The notes: a model not told the origin generated them from the letters alone. A DNA stretch of 20,504 nucleotides from Archaeoglobi archaeon (GCA_004347865.1 QNUZ01000011.1:1-20504), one strand, 5' to 3'. Positions 7,371-15,373 are shown, numbered from the stretch's first letter. Numbers and translations are program-made.

Positions 7371-9560
7371 ATGGCTACTAGAGCTAAGAAATTCGTCGAA
7401 AGGATAGAAGAGCTAATGTGGAAGCCTGAGAAGATAAGGAACATGGGTATCGCTGCACATATAGACCACGGTAAAACAACGCTGAGCGATTGCCTTCTCG
7501 CTGGCGCAGGAATAATAAGCGATGAACTTGCTGGGCAGCAGCTTTATCTGGACTTTGATGAGCAGGAAAAGGAGAGAGGGATCACGATAAATGCCGCGAA
7601 CGTGTCAATGGTTCACGAATACAACGGGGAAGATTATCTGATAAACCTTATCGACACCCCAGGCCATGTGGACTTTGGTGGAGAAGTTACCAGAGCGATG
7701 AGGGCCGTAGATGGGGTGATCATTGTTGTAGACGCAGTAGAAGGTGTGATGCCTCAAACAGAAACGGTTGTCAGGCAGGCTTTGAAAGAAGGCGTCAGGC
7801 CTGTGCTTTTTATTAACAAAATAGACAGGTTAATCAAGGAACTTCAGCTAACCCCTCAGCAGATGCAGGAGAGGCTTATAAAGGTGATAAACGACGTGAA
7901 CAAGCTGTTAAAATCGTTAAAGCCCGATAAGTTCAATGAATGGAGGATCGAGGTCGCAAAGGGCAATGTAGCTTTTGGTTCAGCTTTGCAGAAGTGGGGA
8001 GTTAGTGTTAAATCCCAGAAAGACACGGGAATTGGATTCAAGGAGGTTTACGAGTACCTTAAGAGGGGAGAGGCAAAGGAGCTTCACAAGAAAACTCCAC
8101 TTCATACCGTGATCCTGGACATGGTTGTGAGACATCTGCCAAATCCCATCGAGGCGCAAAAGGAAAGGATCAAGCTCATCTGGAAGGGAGACTTGAACAG
8201 TGAAGTTGGAAGGGCAATGGTGAATTGCGATCCGAAGGGTCCTGTGGTAATGATGGTTACAAAGATCGTCGTCGATCCGCAGGCAGGAGAAGTTGCAGTT
8301 GGGAGACTTTTCAGCGGAACGGTAAGGCCCGGAACTGAGCTTTTCATCGTCGACAGAAGAGCAAAGAACAGAGTTCAGACCACTGGGCTTTATATGGGTC
8401 CAAGGCGTGTTGAGGTTGATGAAATTCCTGCGGGCAACATCGTTGCGCTTGTGGGGCTAAAGGATGCGATTTCCGGATCCACTTGCTCAGAAGTAGAGAA
8501 AATCGAACCCTTCGAGTCTTTAAAGCACTACAGCGAGCCGGTCGTAACCATGGCCATTGAGGCGAAGAATCCGAGGGATCTGCCAAAGCTCGTTGAAGTT
8601 TTAAGAAAGCTCGTGAAAGAAGATCCAACTTTGCAGATCACGCTTAACGAGGAGACAGGAGAGCATTTGCTGAGCGGTATGGGAGAGCTACACTTAGAAG
8701 TCAAGGTTGAAAAGATCAGGAGAGAGTACAATTTGGAAGTTATAACTTCTCCCCCAATAGTCGTTTTCAGAGAGACTGTAACAAGTACGTCTCCAGCAGT
8801 TGAGGGGAAGTCGCCTAACAAGCACAACCGCTTCTACATAGTTGTAGAGCCTTTGCCGGAAGAAGTCTCTAGGAAATTCAAGGAGGGAGAGGTCGATTTC
8901 AAGATGGACAAGAAGGAACGCAGAAAGAAGCTCGAAGAAGCGGGACTTACGGGAGAAGAAGCTGCGGGAGCGGTAGAGTATTTTGAAGGAAATCTCTTCT
9001 GCGATGTCACAAAGGGTATCCAGTATCTAAACGAGACAATGGAACTGATCCTCGAGGGCTTCAGGGAAGCGATGAGAACGGGTCCTTTGGCAAGGGAACC
9101 CTGCATGGGAATTAAGGTGAAGCTGGTTGACTGCAAGCTTCATGAGGATGCAGTTCATAGGGGACCGGCGCAGGTTATTCCTGCGGTGAGATCTGCCATA
9201 TTTGCTGCAATTCTGCAGGCAAATGCAACTCTGCTTGAGCCTTACCAGAAAGTTTACATTATGGTTCCGCAGACAATGGTTGGGAATGTCACGAGAGAGA
9301 TTCAGGGAAGGCGTGGCCAGATACTGGACATAAAAATCGAAGGGGACACTGCAACGCTAGTGGCTAAAGCGCCTGTTAAAGAGATGTTTGGATTCGCTGG
9401 TGCAATAAGATCTGCAACCTCCGGGAAGGCCATATGGAGTACTGAACACGCGGGCTTCGAGAAAGTGCCACCGAGCCTTCTGGAAGAATTTGTAATGGAG
9501 GTCAGAAAGAGAAAGGGTTTAAAGCTGGAAATCCCGAGGCCGGAGGAGTTTCTGGCTTGA
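7371..9560 (+). CDS. fusA: Translation elongation factor 2 (EF-2)
   Basis: The GTPase that drives ribosomal translocation. The G1 loop AHIDHGKT is at residues 29-36, followed by the switch II motif DTPGH and the base-specificity motif NKID. Domain IV carries AVHRG, in which His596 aligns with the histidine modified to diphthamide in archaea and eukaryotes. The C-terminal domain V pattern (REIQGRRGQILDI, then FGFAGAIRSATSGKA) is complete. The 729 residues are the family length and there is no intein. The ribosome site is AGGTGATG, overlapping the S7 stop. The stop TGA overlaps the TTG start of the next gene. Confidence 0.98.
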   Translation: MATRAKKFVERIEELMWKPEKIRNMGIAAHIDHGKTTLSDCLLAGAGIISDELAGQQLYLDFDEQEKERGITINAANVSMVHEYNGEDYLINLIDTPGHVDFGGEVTRAMRAVDGVIIVVDAVEGVMPQTETVVRQALKEGVRPVLFINKIDRLIKELQLTPQQMQERLIKVINDVNKLLKSLKPDKFNEWRIEVAKGNVAFGSALQKWGVSVKSQKDTGIGFKEVYEYLKRGEAKELHKKTPLHTVILDMVVRHLPNPIEAQKERIKLIWKGDLNSEVGRAMVNCDPKGPVVMMVTKIVVDPQAGEVAVGRLFSGTVRPGTELFIVDRRAKNRVQTTGLYMGPRRVEVDEIPAGNIVALVGLKDAISGSTCSEVEKIEPFESLKHYSEPVVTMAIEAKNPRDLPKLVEVLRKLVKEDPTLQITLNEETGEHLLSGMGELHLEVKVEKIRREYNLEVITSPPIVVFRETVTSTSPAVEGKSPNKHNRFYIVVEPLPEEVSRKFKEGEVDFKMDKKERRKKLEEAGLTGEEAAGAVEYFEGNLFCDVTKGIQYLNETMELILEGFREAMRTGPLAREPCMGIKVKLVDCKLHEDAVHRGPAQVIPAVRSAIFAAILQANATLLEPYQKVYIMVPQTMVGNVTREIQGRRGQILDIKIEGDTATLVAKAPVKEMFGFAGAIRSATSGKAIWSTEHAGFEKVPPSLLEEFVMEVRKRKGLKLEIPRPEEFLA

Positions 9561-10069
9561 GGGATCTAAACGAGAAAGAACATAAAGTACTTAGAAAAGC
9601 ATTAAAATTTTTCAACTCTTTAGGTTTTCTTGAGAATTTTAGGATTTTAGCCGTAGAAAAAGACGTTTTTGCTGTTTCCAGAGAACTTTACGAATTTCTG
9701 AAGAAGAGGGAGATCAAATGCCTTGCTGGTGTGAAGGTAGGTGAGATTGGCAAAAGGCTAAGGTTAACGCTTGAGGGATCTTTTTGGCTAATGAAAAACG
9801 AAAAGAAGAAGGTTTGGGTAAATGAGCACGGAGAAATGCTTTTTCTTTATGGGAGAGATATTTTTTCTGGTTCAGTAATCAAAGCAGGGGATTTTGAGCA
9901 GAACGAAATTGTTTTCGTCTGCAATAGCTTCGGTGACATAATCGGGTTAGGAAAGAGCAGGTTTAATTCTGCAGATTTTGAAAAAATACCCAGGGATAGA
10001 GTAGTGATCGAGAATCTTGTTGATAGAGGGGCCTATCTCAGGCATGAGAAATTATATGAAGCTTTCTAA
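9557..10069 (+). CDS. Nip7-like PUA-domain protein (UPF0113), ribosome biogenesis
   Basis: A 170-residue protein with an N-terminal alpha/beta domain (about 1-85, with GEIGKRLRLTLEGSFWL) and a C-terminal PUA RNA-binding domain (about 86-170). Signs of the PUA domain are KVWVNEHGEMLFLYGRDIF, a glycine-rich turn GDIIGLGKSRF and the ending NLVDRGAYLR, as in archaeal/eukaryotic Nip7 proteins that act in ribosome maturation. The start is TTG at 9557, in a TTGA overlap with the EF-2 stop. GGAGGAG at 9542-9548 gives a good ribosome site, and no ATG lies nearby. It is the last gene of the long operon, and its presence with ribosomal genes fits a ribosome-assembly role. The assignment is by visible pattern; Nip7 itself is more likely than other UPF0113/PUA relatives. 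Confidence 0.8.
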   Translation: MRDLNEKEHKVLRKALKFFNSLGFLENFRILAVEKDVFAVSRELYEFLKKREIKCLAGVKVGEIGKRLRLTLEGSFWLMKNEKKKVWVNEHGEMLFLYGRDIFSGSVIKAGDFEQNEIVFVCNSFGDIIGLGKSRFNSADFEKIPRDRVVIENLVDRGAYLRHEKLYEAF

Positions 10070-10110
10070 AAAATTGTAAAAAATTGTTGAAAATTCATTT
10101 TAGTTTTTTG
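10068..10110. terminator. Convergent T-rich terminators with tandem 10-mer
   Basis: The 25-base gap between the convergent Nip7-like and GYD genes is almost pure A/T. AAAAAATTGT occurs twice in direct tandem (10068-10077, 10078-10087). Read on the minus strand it gives two T6 tracts just after the GYD stop, the usual archaeal intrinsic termination signal. On the plus strand, CATTTTAGTTTTTTG at 10096-10110 could stop the long operon, inside the GYD 3' end. Confidence 0.6.
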
Positions 10111-10376
10111 ATGAGCTCGTCCACAGGAATTGCGGGCATTGTCACAGTTCTTATCGTCCCCCTGCTTGCAAGCTCTAGCATCGCTTTTGCAACCGTCAAG
10201 TCGTCGTTAGCCTCCACTATATTAACGAAATCGTATTCACCCAAAACGGCGTATTGCTCTATAACCTTCAATCCCATCTTTTCTAGTTCCTGGTTCACCT
10301 CTTTTAACCGCTGAGGTCTTTCTTTTAGAGTCTTCGCCCCCTCGTCTGTCAGTCTAGAGAGCACAACATACCGCAT
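10095..10376 (-). CDS. GYD-domain protein (function unknown)
   Basis: A 93-residue protein of the GYD family (Pfam GYD), small alpha/beta-barrel-like domains common in archaea and bacteria whose role is not established. The family pattern is clear: MRYVVLSRLTDEGAKTLKE at the start, then EKMGLKVIEQYAVLGEYDFV holding the name-giving G-Y-D (here GEYDFV), then SRGTIRTVTMPAIPVDE. The length is full for the family. It is a single-gene transcription unit with its own TATA box and a GGGTGA ribosome site six bases before the ATG. It converges on the Nip7-like gene. No partner can be inferred from the neighbours. Confidence 0.88.
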   Translation of the reverse strand: MRYVVLSRLTDEGAKTLKERPQRLKEVNQELEKMGLKVIEQYAVLGEYDFVNIVEANDDLTVAKAMLELASRGTIRTVTMPAIPVDELIKKLK

Positions 10377-10380
10377 TTTT

Positions 10381-10420
10381 TCACCCGATTAAATGTTTAG
10401 TATTGTCTGGTATAAAAACC
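10381..10420 (-). promoter_or_regulatory. Promoter and ribosome site of the GYD gene
   Basis: On the minus strand GGTTTTTATACC (10409-10420) provides a TATA element centred about 38 bases before the ATG, so the transcript would start near 10388. GGGTGA (10381-10386) sits six bases before the ATG as a Shine-Dalgarno site, leaving a leader of about 12 bases. Confidence 0.6.
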
Positions 10421-10443
10421 TTCGCTCTATCCTAAAAGAAAGC

Positions 10444-11106
10444 TCAATTTTTTCGGGGCTTTGTATGGACAAGTATTCCTTCTCCGAGTCTTTCAAACGA
10501 AACTATCTCCATTCTTACCGGCAATTCAAAAGATCGACCATCGCAAATCGTGGGCGAATTCGATCCCCCAATAATTATCGGGGCGTAATAAATAAACATC
10601 TCATCAACCAGTCCCTCTCTAAGCAGCGAGGAAATCAAAGTGCCCCCACCTTCAACCATCAGTCTTCTAACACCTTGATCGTATAGGAAATTGAGAAGAG
10701 AGTTTAGATCAACCTTTTCCTCGCCAAGAACAACTATCTGAGCTTTTTTAGCAATTCTCTCTAAACTCTCCCTTTTAGCGAGCTTAGAAACCGCAACGAT
10801 AACCTTACCATCGAAAACTTGGGCATCATCGGGAATTCTGCACTTGCTATCCACAACAACTTTCAGGGGGTTCTCGGTCCTCCCCTCTCTGAGTCTTCTC
10901 TCTCTCAGCTCTTTGCTCTTAACGTTCAGTTTCGGATTGTCAGCTAATATTGTGCCTACACCAACCATTATCGCATCCGCAGAAGCGCGGAGCTCATCGA
11001 CCCTCTCTAAATCTTCTCTGCAAGAGATTCTGAGCTGTCTTCTTTTTTCATCGCTTATTTTTCCATCCAAACTCGACGCAATGTTGACGAAAACATAGGG
11101 TCGCAT
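10444..11106 (-). CDS. arfC: 2,5-diamino-6-ribosylamino-4(3H)-pyrimidinone 5'-phosphate reductase
   Basis: A NAD(P)H-dependent reductase of the RibD C-terminal/dihydrofolate reductase fold. It converts the ribosylamino-pyrimidinone phosphate to its ribitylamino form, an early step of archaeal riboflavin (and so F420/FAD) synthesis. Visible motifs are VFVNIASSLDGKIS at the N-terminus, ADAIMVGVGTILADNPKL (about 43-60), VVVDSKCRIP, and MVEGGGTLISSLLREGLVDE followed by YYAPIIIGG. The 220 residues match stand-alone archaeal enzymes; there is no deaminase domain. The ATG follows the UPF0212 stop after a single base, with GAGGGTT as ribosome site, so the two genes form an operon. A related RibD-like reductase is the only real alternative. 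Confidence 0.92.
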   Translation of the reverse strand: MRPYVFVNIASSLDGKISDEKRRQLRISCREDLERVDELRASADAIMVGVGTILADNPKLNVKSKELRERRLREGRTENPLKVVVDSKCRIPDDAQVFDGKVIVAVSKLAKRESLERIAKKAQIVVLGEEKVDLNSLLNFLYDQGVRRLMVEGGGTLISSLLREGLVDEMFIYYAPIIIGGSNSPTICDGRSFELPVRMEIVSFERLGEGILVHTKPRKN

Positions 11107-11107
11107 A

Positions 11108-11452
11108 CTAACCCTCGATCTTTGAAACCTCCAGTACTTCTAGGGGGATATTTGGCATTCTTTTTCCGATCTCGGATCTGGCAATCCTTATGGCGTGTTC
11201 TTCGCTTTTAGCATTGAAGACTTTCATTTCGAAGATCAGTCCAACCAAGGCCGTTTTGGATATTAGTAGTGCAGATTTGAAGGCTTCTCCACACTTCGGG
11301 CACTCTAAACTGCCAACATCAACTCGAACGAAGCTTAAGTCGGGATTCAACTTTTTACCTGCTTCCGCAATTGCTATGTTTATAGCATCCTCGACACTTT
11401 TGGCCTTTTTCACTATCCATCCTGCTTGAAGCACTACGTTAAAGTTTGGCAT
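11108..11452 (-). CDS. UPF0212 (DUF555) family protein, function unknown
   Basis: A 114-residue archaeal conserved protein of the UPF0212/DUF555 family. Typical features are PNFNVVLQAGWIVKKAKSVE at the start, the central LECPKCGEAF with a single CxxC pair (Cys51, Cys54) and the acidic/hydrophobic end IARSEIGKRMPNIPLEVLEV. Two cysteines alone could form half of a metal site shared in a dimer, which is speculation. It leads the operon with arfC. No Shine-Dalgarno site is seen. A TATA-like ATATAA (11477-11482, read on the minus strand) is centred about 27 bases before the ATG, which suggests a leaderless mRNA. Confidence 0.88.
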   Translation of the reverse strand: MPNFNVVLQAGWIVKKAKSVEDAINIAIAEAGKKLNPDLSFVRVDVGSLECPKCGEAFKSALLISKTALVGLIFEMKVFNAKSEEHAIRIARSEIGKRMPNIPLEVLEVSKIEG

Positions 11453-11474
11453 CTTGATAGAATTTCGGATCTAG

Positions 11475-11486
11475 GAATATAATTTT
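11475..11486 (-). promoter_or_regulatory. TATA-like promoter of UPF0212-arfC
   Basis: Minus-strand AAAATTATATTC, with its core at 11477-11482, lies about 27 bases from the UPF0212 ATG. This is the expected TATA-to-start distance for a leaderless transcript. No ribosome site is seen between it and the ATG. Confidence 0.5.
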
Positions 11487-11532
11487 CTCTGTCTTTGGAA
11501 GCTCTCAGCTTTATTCGTGGAGTAGCTCACTT

Positions 11533-12147
11533 TCAGTCTTTCTTGCCACGACCCTTTAAAGCTGGGAGATATTCTCGGTCGAAGAACTTTTTCCAGTCAA
11601 ATCTCAGCAGGAAGATTGTGAGTACTAGGGTTGCCAAAAAGAAAATTGCAAAACTGACTTCAAAGCTGTGAGTGAAAAGCTCAATCACATCCATGGCCAC
11701 CTTTCCTGCTGCCAATGTATATGCCGTAATTACCAATTTTCCGCAAAAAACAGCTATGAAGTAGTGGTACAGTCTGAACTGCGCCAATCCAAGGGGGATA
11801 TACAGAACGTCGTCTGGAAGGGGAGATGCCGCAAAGAGGAAGATTGCAAAAACACCCCATTTTCTGAATACTCTCTGGAAAAAGAAAAGGTTCTCTTTGC
11901 TTTTTTCGGAAAGCGTATAGCCGATACTTCTGCCAAGAAAGTAGATGACAACCTTCCCAAGAGAGGCCCCCAGCGCTGAAACGATTATGACCATATAAAA
12001 TTCCCATCTATCAAGAAATGGACTCAAAAGTGCGAGAACGTTAAGGTAGGGCAGCCCGACAAACGGAATTGAATTTGCTATTAGAGATAAGAGAAATATA
12101 CCAACCAAGCGGTACTCTAAAAGTTCCTCTACAATCGGTTCTATCAT
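11533..12147 (-). CDS. VTT/DedA-type (SNARE-associated Golgi family) membrane protein
   Basis: A 204-residue polytopic membrane protein with about five or six hydrophobic segments. The VTT/DedA family signature is visible as GASLGKVVIYFLGRSIG (about residue 60-77) and FAASPLPDDVLYIPLGLAQF, the re-entrant region with a conserved proline and acidic residues, followed by FIAVFCGKL. Related bacterial DedA proteins and eukaryotic VMP1/TMEM41B are linked to lipid translocation and membrane homeostasis; the substrate here is unknown. The ATG directly abuts the argS stop (TAG then ATG with no gap), so the two are cotranscribed. The C-terminus is basic (KGRGKKD). No strong T-rich tract follows, so some read-through into the next minus-strand genes is possible. 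Confidence 0.85.
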   Translation of the reverse strand: MIEPIVEELLEYRLVGIFLLSLIANSIPFVGLPYLNVLALLSPFLDRWEFYMVIIVSALGASLGKVVIYFLGRSIGYTLSEKSKENLFFFQRVFRKWGVFAIFLFAASPLPDDVLYIPLGLAQFRLYHYFIAVFCGKLVITAYTLAAGKVAMDVIELFTHSFEVSFAIFFLATLVLTIFLLRFDWKKFFDREYLPALKGRGKKD

Positions 12148-13779
12148 CTACATCCTCTCAATAGCCTGAATGCCCATCAGTTCGAGGCCTATCCTTAGAA
12201 CCTTGCTCACGGCAGCTACGATTGCGATTCTGTTCTTCTTTATTTCTCCCTCAGCCTTCAAAACAGGGTAATCTCTGTAAAATTCGTTGAATTTGGATGC
12301 CAGATGCAGCATGTACTCTGCGAATATGTTTGGTCTCGCTTCATTCACGACCTTGTAGATATAGTAGGGCATCTTCGCAAGTATAATGACAAGATCCCTT
12401 TCCGTTTTCTCGCAAAGCTCCGGCGAGAATTCTACCTCCTCATCACATTTTCTCATTATGCTGCACGCTCTTGAGTATGTGTACTGGATATAGCTTGCTG
12501 TTTGTCGCTCGAAGTCAAGTGCCTTGTTCATATCAAAAACCATGGGCTTTTCAGGAGCCACCTTAAGGAAGTCGAACCTTATAGCCCCTATTGCAACGGC
12601 TTCAGATATCTTATCAATCTCTTCTTCCGAGAAACCCCTGTTGACAATGATCTTCTTCGCCTCCTCCTTTACTTTCTCTATCAGTTCGTCGGCAGAAATG
12701 AACTTACCTCTCCTGGTGCTCATTCTACCTTCAGGTAGGGAAACGAATTCAAAGAAAACAATTTCTGGTTTCTTTATCCCCAGAATATCCAAAAGCTTCA
12801 GAAGTTGGGCACCGTAGAGCTTGTGATCGGCCCCCCATACGTTTATTATTCTCTCGAATTTCTCGCTCTTCCAGAGGTGATAAGCCAGATCCCTGGTGAC
12901 ATAAAGGGACGTGCCGTTCTCCCTTTTTATGACGACCTCTTTGTCAAAACCCTCAAGCTCTATGATCCAGGCCCTCTCCTTCTTTATCAGACCCTTGGAT
13001 TCGAGGAACCCTAGGATCTTGTCGACATATCCGTTTTTGATAAAATCGCTTTCCCATACAAACTCGTCGTGGTTGACGTTAATTCTTTCCATTGTGGCTT
13101 TTATCCCAGCCATTGCTTTTTCTATTGCCTCTTTAAATTTCCTTTCAGTCTCTCTGTCAAAATTTTCGTATTTCAGCATCAACTCCTCCACTTCTTTCTC
13201 CAGTTCCGGATTACTTTCAAGCAGTCTATTTGCAGAAATGTATGCTTCGGCAATTGCATGATCCGGTTTTTTGTCTTTTAGTCCGAATCTTTCGACCCCC
13301 AGTACAGTTATTGCCATCTGTCTTCCCATGTCGTTTATGTAGTAATGGGTCGTAACATCGAAACCCGCCTTCCTGAAAATCCGTGCCAACGTATCTCCGA
13401 TGACAGAATTTCTGATGTGACCGATGTGCAGAGGCCCGTCTGGATTTGCCGATGTGTGCTCTATTAGTACTTTACCGCTTGCTCCGATCGATCCATAGTT
13501 TTCATCTTTAAGAATGACCTCTATAGTATCCTCCAAAAATTCATAATTTGCAAAGAAGTTTATATATCCGTTTACACTTTCAGCGCCTCCTATGTATCCT
13601 CTAGGCGTAATTTTGGCTACGATCTCATCTGCAACCTCCTGAGGGCTTACTTTTCTTTCTTTGGCTATCTTAAAAGCAATTGTTGTCGTTAGGTCTGCAT
13701 GTTCGCTTTCCTTTATATATTTTTCATCTCCGTGTTCTCCGAGTGTTTTGATCACATCTTTTATGAGATTGAGGAACAT
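12148..13779 (-). CDS. argS: Arginyl-tRNA synthetase
   Basis: A class I aminoacyl-tRNA synthetase that charges tRNA-Arg. The N-terminal Add1 domain leads into EHTSANPDGPLHIGHIRNS with the HIGH motif at residues 118-121. The Rossmann fold continues to SLPEGRMSTRRGKF, where RMSTR (Met353) stands in for KMSKS, and a DALR-type anticodon-binding domain follows (RQTASYIQYTYSRACSIM to the end). The preferred start is ATG 13779 (543 residues). A TTG at 13785 could add two residues, but the TATA element TTTAAATAT (13800-13808) is centred 25 bases from the ATG, so the transcript would begin at the ATG itself. No Shine-Dalgarno site is visible. The downstream VTT gene abuts it. Confidence 0.97.
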   Translation of the reverse strand: MFLNLIKDVIKTLGEHGDEKYIKESEHADLTTTIAFKIAKERKVSPQEVADEIVAKITPRGYIGGAESVNGYINFFANYEFLEDTIEVILKDENYGSIGASGKVLIEHTSANPDGPLHIGHIRNSVIGDTLARIFRKAGFDVTTHYYINDMGRQMAITVLGVERFGLKDKKPDHAIAEAYISANRLLESNPELEKEVEELMLKYENFDRETERKFKEAIEKAMAGIKATMERINVNHDEFVWESDFIKNGYVDKILGFLESKGLIKKERAWIIELEGFDKEVVIKRENGTSLYVTRDLAYHLWKSEKFERIINVWGADHKLYGAQLLKLLDILGIKKPEIVFFEFVSLPEGRMSTRRGKFISADELIEKVKEEAKKIIVNRGFSEEEIDKISEAVAIGAIRFDFLKVAPEKPMVFDMNKALDFERQTASYIQYTYSRACSIMRKCDEEVEFSPELCEKTERDLVIILAKMPYYIYKVVNEARPNIFAEYMLHLASKFNEFYRDYPVLKAEGEIKKNRIAIVAAVSKVLRIGLELMGIQAIERM

Positions 13780-13799
13780 GCTCAAAGTTAGAGTTGGGG

Positions 13800-13808
13800 T
13801 TTAAATAT
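13800..13808 (-). promoter_or_regulatory. TATA box of argS
   Basis: Minus-strand ATATTTAAA is centred about 25 bases before ATG 13779, with no ribosome site between. This predicts a leaderless argS mRNA and decides the start codon against the TTG six bases upstream. Confidence 0.55.
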
Positions 13809-13824
13809 TTCACCAGAGGAGAGA

Positions 13825-13833
13825 TTTTATATA
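13825..13833 (+). promoter_or_regulatory. TATA box of secG
   Basis: TTTTATATA, preceded by the purine-rich GAGGAGAGA (a plausible BRE), is centred 26 bases before the secG ATG. This predicts a leaderless transcript. It is separate from the argS TATA box 20 bases away on the other strand. Confidence 0.55.
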
Positions 13834-13854
13834 CCCGTTCGAGGGATAGAGATT

Positions 13855-14043
13855 ATGCCAAAGGTCTCGCGCACAAAAGAGAGGACACCACCACTCATGT
13901 CCTCAGCAGGAATAATGAGGTATTTTGAGGAGGAAAAGGCAAAGGTAAAGATAAGTCCAAAGGCCGTGATGCTCGCCGGTATTTTGACGTTTGTTCTTGT
14001 TATGGTCCTAAACGCATACTACGGTCTTTGGCCTAGGGCGTAA
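13855..14043 (+). CDS. secG: Preprotein translocase subunit Sec61-beta/SecG
   Basis: A small tail-anchored subunit of the archaeal SecYEbeta protein-conducting channel. Its 62 residues show the family signature SSAGIMRYFEEEKAKVKISP, then one transmembrane helix (about 38-56, AVMLAGILTFVLVMVLNAYY) and a very short external end GLWPRA. It is a single-gene unit, divergent from argS and convergent with the thiolase gene. A TATA box centred 26 bases upstream predicts a leaderless mRNA. GAGGGA at 13841-13846 could act as a ribosome site only if transcription begins further upstream. Confidence 0.95.
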   Translation: MPKVSRTKERTPPLMSSAGIMRYFEEEKAKVKISPKAVMLAGILTFVLVMVLNAYYGLWPRA

Positions 14044-14128
14044 TTTTTAATTTAAGAGACCTATCTAAAATTTTTATTCTGCAACTCTGAATTTAATGGA
14101 AATTTAAAAATGAAATAAAAAATAGACT
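14042..14128. terminator. Convergent A/T-rich terminator region, secG and thiolase
   Basis: The gap between these convergent genes contains T tracts for both directions: AATTTTTAATTTAAG and AAAATTTTTATTC on the plus strand after secG, and CTATTTTTTATTTCATTTTT on the minus strand just after the thiolase stop. No stable hairpin is obvious. Archaeal termination commonly uses such U-rich tracts. Confidence 0.55.
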
Positions 14129-15373
14129 CTATACGTATGGATTCTCAATTATTGCAGTCCCTCCTTGTCCTCCACCGCCACAGAGGGTTGCGACTCCGTA
14201 TTTTGCACCCTCGATGTTTAGGATTCTTGCTAGTGTTCCAGTGAGCCTTATTCCGCTCGCTGCAAGCGGATGTCCGATGGCTATTGCTCCTCCCTTTATG
14301 TTTACCTTTTCAGGATCGAGTTTTAACATCTTGATTGCAAAGAGCGTGACTACTGAGAAAGCCTCGTTTATCTCCCAGTAGTCTATGTCCTTAACCTCGA
14401 GTTTTGCGTATTTCAAGGCCTTCTGCGTTGCCGGAACGGGACCTTCGCCCATCACGCTGGGATCAACACCTGCCCAGCCCAAGGAGACTATTTTTGCCAT
14501 TGGTTCCAAACCGTATTCTTTCATTTTCTTCTTGTTCATCAGCATGATTGCGGTAGCTCCAGCGTTCAGTGGCGAAGAATTGCCGGCTGTAATAACTCCA
14601 TCCGGTTTAAAGGCTGGTGGAAGCCTTTCAACTGCTTCTAGTGTTGTATCTGGTCTGATAGACTGATCTGTGTTGATCAATTTCTTGCTACCGTCAGATT
14701 GCTCGACTTCAATCGGCAGAATCTCTCCTTTTCTCTTTGTCGGATAGCCTTCTCCATTCAGGAAGTAACCCTCTTTCAAAGCCTTTGCTGCGAGCTTGTG
14801 GCTCCTCACACCCCATTCGTCAAGATCTCTCTTTGTCCATCCGAGCTTGTCTTTCCACTTTGCAAAAAGCTTCTCTGCAGTTAGACCCATGCTGACGGCA
14901 GTCATCAAGTCGTATCTGTCAATCAGATCCTGTCTGCTTAACAGTGATGGTGAGATACCCATGTGGGGGTTTAGATCCGGCTGCATCGGGAGATGAGTCA
15001 TGTGTTCAATGCCACAGGCAATTGTTATGTCGCTAAATCCCAGCATGATCTCCATTGCGCACTGGTGCATTGCGGACATTCCAGAAATGCAGACTCTTTC
15101 GGTGCCCTGAGCTGGTACTTCTATTGGTAGCTCGGCGAGCATGTGGACCATTCTGCCTCCGAACAGCCAGCTCTCTCCCATCTGCATTGTGCACCCTGTG
15201 ATTAGATCTCCTATCTCTCTTGGATCTATCCCCGTTCTGTTTACCATTTCCTTGACCAGCATGGCAGCGACTGCTGGCATGTCAATCTTGTTGAAGACAT
15301 CCTTTTCGGGCTCTCTTGGACGGGATCTCGAGAAGGCGGATCGCAGGTAATCCACAATATAGACCTCTTCCAT
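14129..15373 (-). CDS. Thiolase family acetyl-CoA acyltransferase
   Basis: Thiolases cleave 3-ketoacyl-CoA with CoA, or run the reverse condensation. The catalytic set is complete: nucleophile Cys95 in TERVCISGMSAMHQ, His368 in GGAIAIGHPLAASG and Cys398 in ATLCGGGGQGG. With 414 residues it is full length. ATG 15373 is preferred as the start. A GTG at 15382 would add three residues, but it overlaps the Shine-Dalgarno GGTGAT, which lies four bases before the ATG. It sits 22 bases downstream of the acyl-CoA dehydrogenase gene in one operon, which favours a degradative (beta-oxidation) role. Use as acetoacetyl-CoA thiolase is the main alternative, since chain-length preference cannot be read here. 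Confidence 0.94.
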   Translation of the reverse strand: MEEVYIVDYLRSAFSRSRPREPEKDVFNKIDMPAVAAMLVKEMVNRTGIDPREIGDLITGCTMQMGESWLFGGRMVHMLAELPIEVPAQGTERVCISGMSAMHQCAMEIMLGFSDITIACGIEHMTHLPMQPDLNPHMGISPSLLSRQDLIDRYDLMTAVSMGLTAEKLFAKWKDKLGWTKRDLDEWGVRSHKLAAKALKEGYFLNGEGYPTKRKGEILPIEVEQSDGSKKLINTDQSIRPDTTLEAVERLPPAFKPDGVITAGNSSPLNAGATAIMLMNKKKMKEYGLEPMAKIVSLGWAGVDPSVMGEGPVPATQKALKYAKLEVKDIDYWEINEAFSVVTLFAIKMLKLDPEKVNIKGGAIAIGHPLAASGIRLTGTLARILNIEGAKYGVATLCGGGGQGGTAIIENPYV

